Source of the DNA: Apiospora phragmitis
Taxonomy: Eukaryota > Ascomycota > Sordariomycetes > Amphisphaeriales > Apiosporaceae
Direction of reading: 5' to 3'
Assembly (NCBI GenBank): GCA_038363925.1
Contig: JAQQWL010000009.1
Location: 3,286,001-3,350,000 of the forward strand
DNA length: 64,000 nt
Shown here: positions 1-11,000 of the stretch, one piece after another
Layout: every line of letters starts with the position of its first letter
Position numbering within the stretch: the stretch's first letter is position 1
The notes under the pieces: generated by a model
Seen by the model: the letters and a program-made list of their open reading frames with translations, nothing else
The model's database searches: none
Told to the model about the DNA's origin: nothing
Translations under genes and position numbers: made by a program

Positions 1-1985
1 ATTTTAATAAATAAAGAAAAAAAACGAAGCTTTTTATAATATTAAAAAACGAATCCTTAACGAATTAATACTTCGCGTAATAAACTTATTTAAACTTTTT
101 AAAATCGAAACCGACGTATTAAATTATACGATTAAAAAGTAATTAAATTAACGAAATAATAACAAAAAGTCGCACCCCGTCGTATTTTTTTTAAAAAAGC
201 TTAACGAATTAAAACTAAACTATTAAATTTATAATAAAAAGTTAATAATTATTATTAAAACTTATAAAAAATAGAGATATTATTTTAACGAAATAATAAA
301 ACTAATTAAAATTTATACTAATTATAAAAACCTTATAACGTTTATTACTATTAAAGAATTAAATAAATAATAAATATAATAGTCCGAATTCTTATTAAGA
401 TTTAACTTTATTATTATTTATTAAAAAAGTAACGAGAACGGTCGCGTTAACATATTAAGCCAATAACCGGATTATTAAGAAGAAATCCCGCCCGAAACGC
501 GAATAATCCTTATTTATAACTAAAACGGCAACCTCGTACCTTTAAAATAATTAAACGTTACGAACTATATTTAATATAATAACGAATAAGTTACTAAATT
601 CTAATAACTTAATTAAAACTTCGACCCCGCGAATTACCTTAAAAATTACTTCGAAAACCATAACGGTCTCGCTTTTTATTAAAACAAGATCTATATCCCT
701 AAATAATACCGCGAAGATTTTATTTAAAAATTCTATAAACACCTTATATATAGACATTAAAAAATATTTAAAACCTAGAAAAGGATCATTAGATAATTAG
801 ACTATAAAAACCTTAAGCCGATCGTGATTAAAATAATTAATAAGTACGACCTTTATAATAAAGCTAAAGCCGCTAAATATCGATTATATAAAGAATTATA
901 ACCGATCTTATTATTAAATAAAATATAAAAAACTATTATACTTAATTTTATTATTAAGCTATTCCTATTAAAAAAACCCCTAATTAAAATTAATTACGAT
1001 AATATCTTAATAATTATAAATAAATTTACGAAATATACCTACTTCTTACTATATAAAAAATCGAGCAATATTAACGATTTAATATATACGTTTTTTCGAA
1101 TAATTATTAATTAATACAGGCTACCCGAAATAATTATTTCTAATAAAAATAAGCTATTTATTATTAAGTTTTAAAAATCCTTAATAATATAACTCGGCAT
1201 TAAATATAAACTATTTATAACTTACTACTTTTAAACAAATAAATAAACCGAGCGAATAAATTAAACTTTAAAATAATATTTACGTTATTATATTAATTAC
1301 AAATAAAATAATTAGGTATAATTATTATTAATAACTTAATTCGTTTATAATAACGCGAATAACGAAATTACATATATATTATTATTTCGAATAAATTACG
1401 AATATAATTTAAAAATTATTAAAAAATTAATAAAAAAAGAATTAATACTAATCGCGACTATTTAAATCGAAAAATTAAAAGAATTCTAAATTACGCTATA
1501 ATAAAACCTTACTTTCCTTTAATAATAAATAAAAAGATACGCCGATTAAATAAAAGTAAAAAGATTAACCTTTAAAAAAGGAGAAAAAGTTTACTTCTTA
1601 TAATAAAATATTAAAATAAAACGATTAAGTAATAAATTAAACTTTAAAAAAATAAAACTATTTAAAATTATAAAAGCTATTTTTAAAAACTAATTATTAA
1701 TTATTATTATTTAAAATAATACGGATATACTTTATATTTTATATTTTATTATTTAAATTAACGGCCAAAAAAACCTTAATCGATATATAATTAGAAGTCG
1801 AAATAAATTAATATAAGTACAAAATCGACGAAATTATCAATAAAAAAAAGGAAAGATAAAGCTTTTAATACCTCGTTTAGTAGAAAGGCTACTTATTAGA
1901 GGATAATATTTAAGAACTTAGGAAATACTTGGCGAACGCCGCGGAAAAACTTTAAAAGTTTAAAGAGGAGCTTTCCCCGCGGGGA
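1..1985 (+). mobile_element. RIP-degraded Ty3/gypsy chromovirus pol relic (RNase H, integrase, chromodomain)
   Basis: Read on the + strand through many stops, the order of a Ty3/gypsy pol gene is still visible. RNase H traces lie near 95-290 (ETD-type motif, then a remnant of the HPVAFFSRKLNEAELNY block). The end of the RH/connection region lies near 390-460. The integrase core lies near 985-1420, with remnants of FTKYAHFLPYK, LPERIISDRDKLF and AYHPQTDGQTER. A chromodomain lies near 1862-1950 (YLVKWKGYP...EDNTWEPR type). Trp and Gln codons are replaced by TAG/TAA, as RIP would do. CpA and TpG are almost absent while CpG, CpC and CpT remain. The element is cut by the left edge, so gag, protease and RT are not seen. 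It is dead. Confidence 0.88.
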
Positions 1986-4062
1986 CCGACGGCTTAGGCT
2001 CGGGGAAACTTATTAAACTAAGGAATAATTAATTAATATTTTTAAAAATATTTAAAGAATATAAGTTATTAAAAATAAAGTTTTTTTAATTAATAATCAA
2101 AGGGGAAATATTTTTTTTTATTTAGTTCTTATATTTCTTAACGAAACGCTTCTAAACGCTTTTTTATTATAACCTTTTTTTATATAATAAAAACGAGCTA
2201 AGTAATTTAAAGCGATAAATAATTATATTTATAAAAAGAATAAAGTCTCTTTTACGTTTAATTTTTCCGTTTTTAATTTTTTTTATTAAGTAATTAATTT
2301 CGTTAAAGCCGATATAATAAAGGTATTATTATAAAAACGACTAACTTAAATATATTTCGAATAGCGAAACAATTTCTCGTTTATATAATAAGCTAAGTTT
2401 TAACGAAAATAACGAGTATAAAGTATGCTAATTAAGTTACTTATAAATTCCACGTTAATAATAAAAACTAAACGCGCGATAATTTTCTTAGACCGAGATT
2501 TTTTAATATAATTAATTATAATAAATAAATATTATAATAAAAAAAATAATAAAAAAGGGAAACCTATTATAACTTAATAAGGCGAGAAATTAAGATATTT
2601 ATAAAATCGATATTTTAAAGATAAAGTAATTAGAAAAAGGAGGATAATATTATAACCCGACTTAACTATACGGTTAAAACCCTACTCGCCGGAACGAAAC
2701 TATTATACCTCGACTAGGCTATAACGTTATAACTACCGACCGTATTATTAATTATATTAATATAAACTCCTCTATATTATAAAAACGCGTAAATATAACT
2801 ATAAAGATATCTTAAATAATAAAAGAATAAACCTAACTTAAAAAAGTAACTAAAAAGGGATTACGTAACGATAAGCGACTAGACCACCGCTTTAATAAAT
2901 AAGCTAAGAGTAACGGGATTACGACGCCCTTAAATAAGCCACTAGAATAGATTACCGTGATCTAAAGGATATATTACCGTAAGCTAATAACGGGATTACC
3001 GTGAACTAGCGGACGACCTAACGGATTAATAAAAAAGAAAACGGATATATAATAACGAACGTTCCCTATATATTTTATATAAATACTCTTTATTTTAATA
3101 ATTAATTTAAATATTAATTTTAATTTATTAATAAAATAAATAACTTTAACGAAACTATTATAAATACTTTTAAACTTATATACTTTAATTACTTTCGTTT
3201 TTATAAGTTATTACTTATTATATTAATAAAAGCGACTTTTATCGCACGTTTAAATACTCTTTCGTATTATTAATATAAACCTTAGTACGTCTTACTAGGT
3301 TTCTTTTAAAACCTAGATAACGTTCGTTATAATTAAGGATAAACTATTATAAATAATAATATATTAATCCTTTTAAAGTAGGCGTATATTTATACGCCTG
3401 CTCTAGAGCTTTTACCCTCTCGATTATTTAAAGGGCGCCTTTTATTAAATAGAAAAGTGCGAGTACATCGGAGGTTTTAAATAAGGATGTTCCGGGCCAG
3501 CTCCTCAAGTAGGGATTTATATTATAACTGTTAAATATAAGAGTGTATTACCGGACCACTAATAATAATGGTATAAACCTTACCTTTTAGTCTAGTGGGC
3601 AGTTTAATAATAACAGGCATAATAAAGCATAGCTCTATAAGTTAAGTTAATTAATATAATTAATTTTATATTAAATAATATTTATACACCTTATATTTAT
3701 AATAAGCATTAAGAGCATATAAGTAAGCGACTTTAAAAAGAGGTTAAAGGTAATATTTTTATATAAACTAAAGTATAACCGCTAATCTTTATAAAGGCTA
3801 TTAAAAGTAATAATTTAGTTGTCTCTTTTTTATTATATTATTTAACCGAGATCTTAATTTTATTAATAATCTCGAGATATTAATATAAATCGATTAAAAC
3901 CACGGGTTATTAATATTAAAACTACTTTTAAATACTTAAAAAAAGAGATATATATTAATTAAATTTAAACCCTTTATTTAAAAAACTTATTATAATAAAT
4001 TAATAAGTGCTTAATTATACCTGCCTTTTTATACACTTTTTATAAAAAGATAATTAAAAACT
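1986..4062. repeat. A+T-rich RIP block, probably LTR and other repeat remains
   Basis: The block continues the extreme A+T composition after the chromodomain and has no readable protein. A purine run near 2100 (AAAGGGGAAA) could be the polypurine tract of the upstream element. Around 2858-3005 short motifs of the type GGATTACCGTGA recur about five times, and a TATATAAATACTC stretch near 3076 could be a former LTR promoter. These are weak hints. Between about 3400 and 3520 the mutation load is lower. No gene is supported. Confidence 0.7.
3345..3690 (+). repeat. A+T repeat, copy 1 (second copy at 15550-15815)
   Basis: Long stretches match the block at 15550-15815, for example TTATTTAAAGGGCGCC followed by TTTTATTAAAT and, further on, AAGTAGGGATTTATA. 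The copies differ mainly by CpA/TpG-to-TpA changes, as expected for a family mutated by RIP. Copy 1 carries about 120 extra bases near 3517-3640. The family was not identified. Confidence 0.65.
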
Positions 4063-4323
4063 TGTCACGGGCGGTATTCACGTAACAGGATAGGTGCGGC
4101 GATACTGTTAGATAAAAGTACTGGCACATGTCCGGAACAGATGAACCTTATCACCGGACGTCCGAACACGGACGTAGCAGGCAGCAAGGAGGAGGGCATA
4201 TCTTTGATCAAGACGGACAGAATAGACAGATCAATCAAGACAACAATAATTACTCAATGCACGTCTGACGATTAAGAGTCTCATTCGTTCTAACCCGATT
4301 GGGTGAACCTGGTCAGACCCTAC
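4063..4323 (+). mobile_element. LTR-like element end beginning TGTCACGGGCGGT
   Basis: The start TGTCACGGGCGGT, followed by ACAGGATAGG about 12 bases later, also occurs at 29552, where the other end is marked by an inverted CCGTGACA. Here no inverted end is seen, so the 3' limit is a guess from the length of the other copy. It lies directly at the edge of the A+T block and could be the unmutated LTR of a related element. The assignment is inference. Confidence 0.35.
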
Positions 4324-4372
4324 ACTAGCTCAGCCGAGACAGGAGGTCGAGAGTTCGAACCCCAGTGTGAGC
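4321..4372 (+). other. tRNA-like Pol III box A/box B module (possible SINE or tRNA relic)
   Basis: TAGCTCAGCCGAG at 4326-4338 fits the A box (TRGCNNAGYNGG) with one mismatch. GAGTTCGAACCCC at 4351-4363 is close to a B box. Five bases before the A box (ACACT) can pair with AGTGT after the B box, like a short acceptor stem. The boxes are about 25 bases apart, too close for a full tRNA, and no anticodon arm fits. A degenerate tRNA or a tRNA-derived SINE head is possible. Confidence 0.3.
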
Positions 4373-4432
4373 AGAAGCGCCGCACCAGAATTACATATAT
4401 ATATACTATTACTATTATCGGGGTTCAGCTTC

Positions 4433-4575
4433 TGTCAGACGTGTAAAGTGATGTATTAATGTAGCTTGTACGTGTCTAGTCTGGTCTGGTTGTTCCAGTA
4501 CAAATGTGCACCTGTGGAGCCAGATCGGCTAATTCTCGGCAAGTACGGGCAACGTACTGCTACTTCCATCTGACA
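4433..4575 (+). mobile_element. MITE copy 1, termini TGTCAGAYG
   Basis: This 143-bp unit begins TGTCAGACG and ends CATCTGACA, giving short terminal inverted repeats. It shares most of its sequence with copies at 4634-4775 and 4960-5101, including the TGTTCC(A/G)GTACAAA and GCACCTGTGG blocks. It has no coding capacity. The target-site duplication is not clear. Confidence 0.75.
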
Positions 4576-4633
4576 CACCCCCTCAGGTCCTTTCCAACAC
4601 CCACACCCCATCACCTGTAAGGCATGCTGTAGC

Positions 4634-4775
4634 TGTCAGACGTGAAATTGATGTATTGCTCTGGATTATCCCTGTCTAGTTCTAACTGGCTGTTCCGGTA
4701 CAAAACTGCACCTGTGGGGCCAATTCGGCTAATTATTGGCAAGTTACGGCCATGTACTAGTACTTCCATCTGATA
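4634..4775 (+). mobile_element. MITE copy 2, termini TGTCAGAYG
   Basis: This is the second direct copy of the 142-bp family, beginning TGTCAGACG and ending CATCTGATA (last repeat mutated). It resembles the inverted copy at 4960-5101 more closely than copy 1; both share CTAGTACTTCCATCTG. The spacer to copy 1 is only 58 bp. Confidence 0.75.
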
Positions 4776-4798
4776 ATATCCGGGGCCTAATGATGTTA

Positions 4799-4918
4799 TA
4801 TTAGCGAGAGAAGATATGGCCCCAGGGAACGATATACACCGGGATACTCCTAATCGATATCCACCTTATCTAATCCGTATGTATTAATAAGAGCGACGAC
4901 GGCAGTAGTAAAAACCTC
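4799..4918 (-). pseudogene. Fragment of a GH18 chitinase catalytic site
   Basis: About 35 codons on the minus strand read as the beta-strand 4 region of family 18 chitinases. An ALINTYGLDKVDID stretch is followed by a stop where Trp is expected and then EYPG, matching the DxxDxDxE signature with the catalytic Glu kept. The stop is a TAG for TGG, as RIP can produce. The fragment sits between MITE copies 2 and 3 and has no recognisable extension on either side. It is a relic of a chitinase gene, possibly of the killer-toxin-like subgroup. Confidence 0.6.
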
Positions 4919-4959
4919 ACGGTTGTCGGGCTGGGTCGCTCGTCGCAGCAAGCTGTACG

Positions 4960-5101
4960 TGTCAGATGGAAGTACTAGTACATGGCCGTGACTTGCCGAT
5001 AATCAGCCGAATTGGCCTCACAGGTGCAGTATTGTACCGGAACAGCCAGCTGGAACTAGACACGGACAATCTACAGCAATACATCAATTTCACGTCTGAC
5101 A
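4960..5101 (-). mobile_element. MITE copy 3 (inverted), abutting a truncated gene
   Basis: This is an inverted copy of the family at 4433 and 4634, with perfect outer termini TGTCAGA(T)G and CGTCTGACA. Its right end lies three bases from the stop codon of the hydrolase gene at 5105-6086, whose expected C-terminal part is missing. The insertion, or a rearrangement involving it, probably removed that gene's 3' end. Confidence 0.75.
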
Positions 5102-5104
5102 TGA

Positions 5105-6086
5105 TCACACCCTTAAGCCAACCCTTTTCCCGTAGTCCGTCTCGTATAGCTCGAAGAAACAGTACGAGGCGAGGGACAGCTGGTTGCAAAGGCGGCAGAA
5201 GTCATGCAGCTTGTCGCGAAGGTCGGCATTATCGTAGCCGAGGTCCTTCACGACTCCATTGTGTGATCCTTTTCGCGTCAGCAGCGCGGCGGCGAACTTA
5301 GTAAGCGGTTCCAGCTTGCTGCCGCGGAAGGGGGTCCTAAGGAACAGCAGGCCAGCTGTAGCTTCCAGGACGCTCTTGTAGTCACTTTCTCGACTGGCAT
5401 GAAGAAGGCCCTGCTCGCAGCTGTTAGCTATTGCAGATGATGCAGGGGTCAACGTACATGTTGGATCACGTTGCCGCCAAGGCTGTGTCCGATGAAGATG
5501 ATGGGTCGGTCGAGGCAATCGGTGCGGAATAAGGTCAGATTGGCGACGAGATCCTCACCGCAGAGACGGAGGCGGGTCTTGGGAGCGTCGGCATGCCACT
5601 TCGAGTTGTAGTTGTATGCGATGATGCGCGCCTGTGGCACTTGGGCTGGGAGCATGTCGCAGTCTCGCAGCCAGTGCACCGGGCGGGGCCCGTCTTTGCA
5701 GATCCACGACCAGTCGACATTGGCCCCCAATCCGTGTACGGCGACGATACTGCGCTTTCTCAGCTATGCCAACTATGCCATTAGGGGACAACTTACTCGA
5801 CTTGAGTCGGTCCTTTGGACGGATCGTGATAGAGGATCTCGAGAGCGGGTCCGGATTGGGGCGCGGGAGACGTCGAAGCTTCTTCAGCGGGGCCGTCGCG
5901 TCCAGGCTGGGGAGCCCCGTCTTGTGGCAGGGCGCGCGTCGCTTCATCGCGCTGTTCTTTCCTGTCGTAGAGATTAGATCCACCGATCGAGGTCGATTGC
6001 TGTCGCTCCGTGACCCGCTGGAAGACAAAGTAGGACGTGACTGTAATGAGCCCAATGACAAGCAGAGTGACAGGGGTGCGCTCCAT
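5105..6086 (-). CDS. SesB-like alpha/beta-hydrolase with N-terminal membrane anchor, C-terminally truncated
   Basis: The gene model is complement(join(5105..5410,5458..5749,5797..6086)), with two 47-nt introns that close in frame and give about 295 residues. The start at 6086 places a hydrophobic anchor (residues ~5-21, VTLLVIGLITVTSYFVF) at the N terminus, followed by a low-complexity linker. The hydrolase fold then reads DIVAVHGLGANVDWSW, MLPAQVPQARI, and the nucleophile elbow GHSLGG with a regular Ser, followed by TPFRGS. This domain is found alone or at the head of fungal NLR proteins (SesB of the het-S/sesA region). The chain stops at LYETDYGKRVGLRV, before the segment that should bring the catalytic His, exactly where a MITE begins. 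It was probably inactivated. It lies 1.9 kb downstream of a paralogous NLR on the same strand. Confidence 0.75.
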
Positions 6087-6239
6087 TGGTAAGGACGGAT
6101 TCCAGGGCGCAAAATGGTGGTTCAGACATTGATTCGGCAATTCGCAATCCGGTAGTTGTATTACCCGACGTTTCACTATCGCTGTGGCCTAGTGTAGACG
6201 ATATGGAGATGATGTGTGTAATTGTATTCTTAGGGAGCA

Positions 6240-8016
6240 GGCTGCTATAAACGACGAAAGAAGGAAAGTCAGCAAGGAGAGGCTACAAGAAGCGATGACT
6301 GGGTCGCTCTGCGCAGCCCGCTGACCTGTTCAGCTGGCTACGAGCGGACGAAGCCCTGCGTGTTGGCTTATCAGACCTGTTCCTTTGACTGGCTCTGATT
6401 GGCCATCATGTTACACCAGACATTCCGCCGATCGCTGCAGAAAAGCAGTCGCTGGCTTATCCTTTATATCAGGTTCGAAACATTTGGGATGTGATCGATT
6501 CAATGGCATACCCAATTTGGGTCAACTATAACCAACCATATCTTTGGGCTTTAGTGGAAATGCGCGGTAAATGTCGGAGTGGCTCACGAGGATGATATAA
6601 GTGCTACCTCTTCGTCCTAAAGGCTGGCAATCTGCTTCACGATTGCTTACTAGCTTATCGGGCGTGGTACCTAAAGTGGGATAGCAGGCTCTCAGTTTGG
6701 GATCGGAGATGGCCTTCTGTGCCGCTCTGTCAAGCCCTATACCTGCTGTCCGTTTCCCAGCACGACTGGACGATTGCAGCAGTCGAAACCAGGCAGATTA
6801 CGCTTCGAAGTCCCCACGTTCAGCCAATTGGGTGAGGCCTTTTGGATTGCCCTACCCATCTAATCTTTGCTAATCCATGTCGCCGATCTTCTATCGTGTC
6901 CGATCGTTAAAGCCGATGGCGCTTCGGCACACCCTGCCAATCTTGTCTTGCTAACTGAACGAACAGACACTGCAAGGGCAAAAGGCTGTTCTGCGGTCGA
7001 AATACTGGACGTTACTCCGCGCCCGCACACCCAGCCCTTTCCTGTACGTTTATTACGGTGTCTGGCCGCCACAATACAGTCAGAGTACCTGGTAAAGTGC
7101 AACCAGCTGGGGAGACACGAAGATCCCAGGTACCGTTCCTTATCCCCGTGCAGGCTCGGCGGGTCGGGTTGACAGGACGCTGACTAGGTCGCGCCCTTCT
7201 AAACGCGGCTCCTCAAGGACGCGTCGACGCCGCACCAACTGCAAGTGCTCCTGCCCGCCTTGTACCCGAACCGGACCCGACGATGCCGACCTCGCGCCCC
7301 CGAGTCTCGATGACTTGGCCTATCTCGAGAAAAAGTTGGGACTAGGCCCCCCGAATTTAGCTAGCGCACGTGCCAGTAAAGTCGACTGTGAGGGGCACAA
7401 GTCGAGCGTAGCATTCTGGATACAGTATATTGAGGCTCAGGGCAGCTGCCACTGGTCATCTTCTACGATGGTCTTTATAGGAAACCGCCCCGATCCCAGA
7501 CTGCCGCGGCAGATATTGCCCTGGGGTGTTTAGCGCAGCACGCGTTAAGTGGAAGAGCTACATAGCTAGATCTTAGACGGCAGATTGGAACTAGGCTGTA
7601 GCCATGCTACCTATCGTCGCGTTATTCGTAAATATCCGAATAGCTTCTATTGTCTTCCTAATTGTGATATTCGTGCTACGCCGTAGTGGCTTAGGCAAGC
7701 TCGTTATTAACCTTATCGTCGTATCGCTGAAGCCGAGCTTTGTTGATATGGAGTGTGGTTGGCCATGTCTACATCTAACTTCCTATAAGCCAGCCAAAGA
7801 CATAAATAGTCGCACTCCCTATGAAGTTGCTGAAGTCCGAGAACAATGATTTCCCATATCTCCAACAGCAGTGCTTAGCATCACATTACTGCATTGGAGA
7901 CTTTTGGCAAGCAGATTGTGATTAGTTGTTCGACTTGATAAGAGATCTAGAAAACTAGGCAAGCAGGCAGTACTTAAGTAGAAGCAAAGATAACATATTA
8001 TACGATACAAATACTT
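6240..8016. other. Intergenic stretch without a supported gene
   Basis: Both strands carry only short open frames without a known motif. A Cys- and Arg-rich frame near 7200-7370 and a hydrophobic frame at 7604-7849 ending in a TPYE motif reminiscent of retroelement integrases were considered, but neither gives a coherent protein. The region separates the truncated hydrolase from the NLR gene. Confidence 0.5.
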
Positions 8017-11000
8017 CTATACGTTTAGAGGGACATCTAGCTCTTTCTGCGCTCTTTGAATGACACGTCGAGCTTCGTCTTGCCAGTCTTTCCAAGGAAT
8101 GCGCCTAGAGCCTACCACGAGATAGGTTGATCTATCCGTAGTAAGCCAATAAATATGCTCTTTAAAGCTTCGCCGCAGTAAATCTTTATAGATTGATTCC
8201 ATATAGAGTTCGAGACTTACGGACGATAGAGATAACTTACTAGTAAGTATCTCTATAGCCACCCGTCGGACTATAAAGTAACCATCATTAAGCTTCCCTG
8301 CGATGGTTTGAAGGATCTCGTCGCTGAGTTGAGGCTGGCCTCTAAGTGCCGTAATAGCCGCCCGTCGGACGCCAGAGTCTTCATTATCGAGCTTCCCTAC
8401 GATGGCTTGAAGAACCTCGTCGCTAAATTGTCGCTGACCTTGGAGTGCCGTACTAGCCGCCCGTCGGACGCGAGATTCTTTATCATCGAGCTTCCCTGCG
8501 ATAGCTTGAAGGACCTCGTCGCTAAGTTGTCGCTGACCTTGGAGTGCCGTAAGAGCCATTTCTCGGACGCGAGAGTCTTCATTATCGAGCTTCCCTACGA
8601 TGGCTTGAAGGACCTCGTCGCTAAGTTGTCGCTGACCTTGGAGTGCCGTAAAAGCCGCCTCTCGGACGCGAGAGTCTTCATCATCGAGCTTCCCTACGAT
8701 GGCTTGAAGGATCTCGTCGCTGAGTTGAGGCTGGTCTTTGAGTGCCGTACTAGCCGCCTCTCGGACCCTCCAGTCTTCATCATCGAGCTTCCTTATAATG
8801 GCTTGAAGGACCTCGTCGCTGAGTTGTCGCTGGCCTTGGAGTGCCGTAAGAGCCGCCCATCGGACGCTCCAGCCTTCATTATCGAGCTTCCCTACGATGG
8901 CTTGAAGGATCTCGTTACTAAGTTGTCGCTGACCTTGGAGTGTTGTAAGAGCCACCTCTCGGACGCCCGAGCCTTTATTATCGAGCTTCGCTACGACCGA
9001 TTTGAGGATCTTATCATTTAAGGTATTCGATTGCCGCTCTAGCAGACTTAGAATAGCAAGATCTAATTCCCGAGAAACACTGCGTTCAAACCAATGACAT
9101 GCTAGAAGATTAGCACTAGGTGGTATAATCGGACGATGCTTCAAGGACTGCAAAAGGACAGTTCTATCCTCGTCTGCTGAATCCAATGCTTTCTTCAAGG
9201 TCAACTCTGAAAGTTCCATTTCGCATACGAATTGTGATTCTTTGGCCAAAGCGCATTCAAATAATACCCACTTTGAGAGTCGATCTTCCCTTTTTTCTCG
9301 CATTGAAGAGAATGCTGATGCGTTACATGACGGCACCTCGCTTAAGCAATGCATCACAAGCCGTTGATGTACAGAGCCAAGGAGGTCGCGCGGTTCCTCC
9401 TCGATTTCCATAAAGAAGCGTGGCGTTTCAGGATCGTTCTTGGGGTTGAGCAAGCCGGCCACAAAGCGCCAGAAAATGTCGTAGCGAATATCGTACTTAT
9501 GGTCCCGAAGAAAAGTAGCAGATTCTACTTCTTTCACCTCGTTGTTCTCCCTATGGCAAAATTTGAGACACCGGAGTCGCTTCTGATCTTTCCATTGCCG
9601 TACAAAGTACTGCGCCGCAAAGTACTCTTGGTATGTCAGATGCAGGAAGTGGTAATTGCGGGAATTTGACAAAGGGTCTGAGGTTCGTAGGAAGGAGAGA
9701 CGGGGTAGTGTTTTCTCAGGTAAAACTCTCGAATTGGGGAGTTGAAATTGTTGAAATTCCTCAGACACGGCTCTACAGTCCTTCGGCCAGAATTCAATTA
9801 TATCGTTGATTAACCCAGTAAAAGCCAAGCCTTCAAGGAAATAGGTTTCGCCGGGGACGATACTCTTGATCCCATCCATGCCCTCGTGTTTGATATGAGA
9901 CCGGGCTATAGGCTTTCCTCTTATGCTCCGTTTCCAGCTTCAAGATATCCTTTTTCCATAAGCTTTCCGCTATGGCTTGGTAGACAGCGGTCATGGTATC
10001 CAGTGTAGACTTTGAATGGAGGCCGCTATCACGATCATTCCAGACGAAACAGAGCGCATCCAACTGAATCGGTATCCGGACGAGACCCTGCAGAAGTGGA
10101 CGGTGTCGAAGGAACGAATGGAGACTTTTCGCCCTTTCCCTACCAGGCTCATTCGCATCGGGTGCAGTAAAGACTTGCTCGATATAAGCCCTTACTTGGT
10201 CCGGAGAGAACCCAATGGTTTCCAATTCAAGGTCGAACTCGGTCAGCGACTGTGTAAGTGACCCGTGCGGGCGGGATGTCACAATTACCCAAGGTAAGTT
10301 GAGAAGAGATCTCAAGAAATAATTCATCGAGTTTCCATTGTCGTCCAAGATATCGTAAACTTCATCCAAGCCATCGAGAACAAAGAGGCTAGCCCCATAC
10401 CTGGTCGGGTCTTTCATTGCCTTCTGTAGTTCACAGGCGAGAGCTTTGCCGTCGCCTTCGGAATCCATAGAAAAGTATTCCCTGAAAAGCACGCCTTCTA
10501 GGATATCTCCTCCTTAGGCTCGGTCTTCAGATTTCGTAAAGGCAGCCAAAGAACGCGGGCGAACTTGTCATTCCATCGACCATGGTTGATGAAGTCGTGG
10601 ACAATCTTCTTGCATAATGTGGACTTTCCAACGCCAGCGCTTCCTCGAATGAGAACTCTTTTCGGTTTTATCACAATCTCGTTGTTGATTTGGCGCTGGT
10701 CAAAGAGGGCTGGCAACTCGACCTGGATATTGTCCTTTGGTGTCTTAATCTTAAGCCTGGTAGCGAGGGAATTCGCCGAAGACTGTAACGAAAGATCCTT
10801 TTCGCCGAGCTGCTTAATAATGGTGAGATTTATATAGCACTGTTCCATCGGTAACCTCTCGCCCGAGAGTCGCTCAATCTTGAGACAGTCAGTGGTGTAG
10901 TGTTTCTCACGTATGTGGGCATCTGCCCTGTCGATCGGCCGCGAGTGACGAATGTTGTGGAGGATCGTCTCGATTTTCCTAGCGACAGAATCGTAATTTG

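Noticed and set aside
5555..6112. 185-residue minus-strand frame
   Set aside because: A shadow frame of the hydrolase exons; low complexity, and the true frame has the motif-bearing protein.
8308..9021. Long open frame of 237 residues on the + strand
   Set aside because: It is the antisense of the 99-bp HEAT repeats. A unit divisible by three that is open in one antisense frame stays open in all copies.
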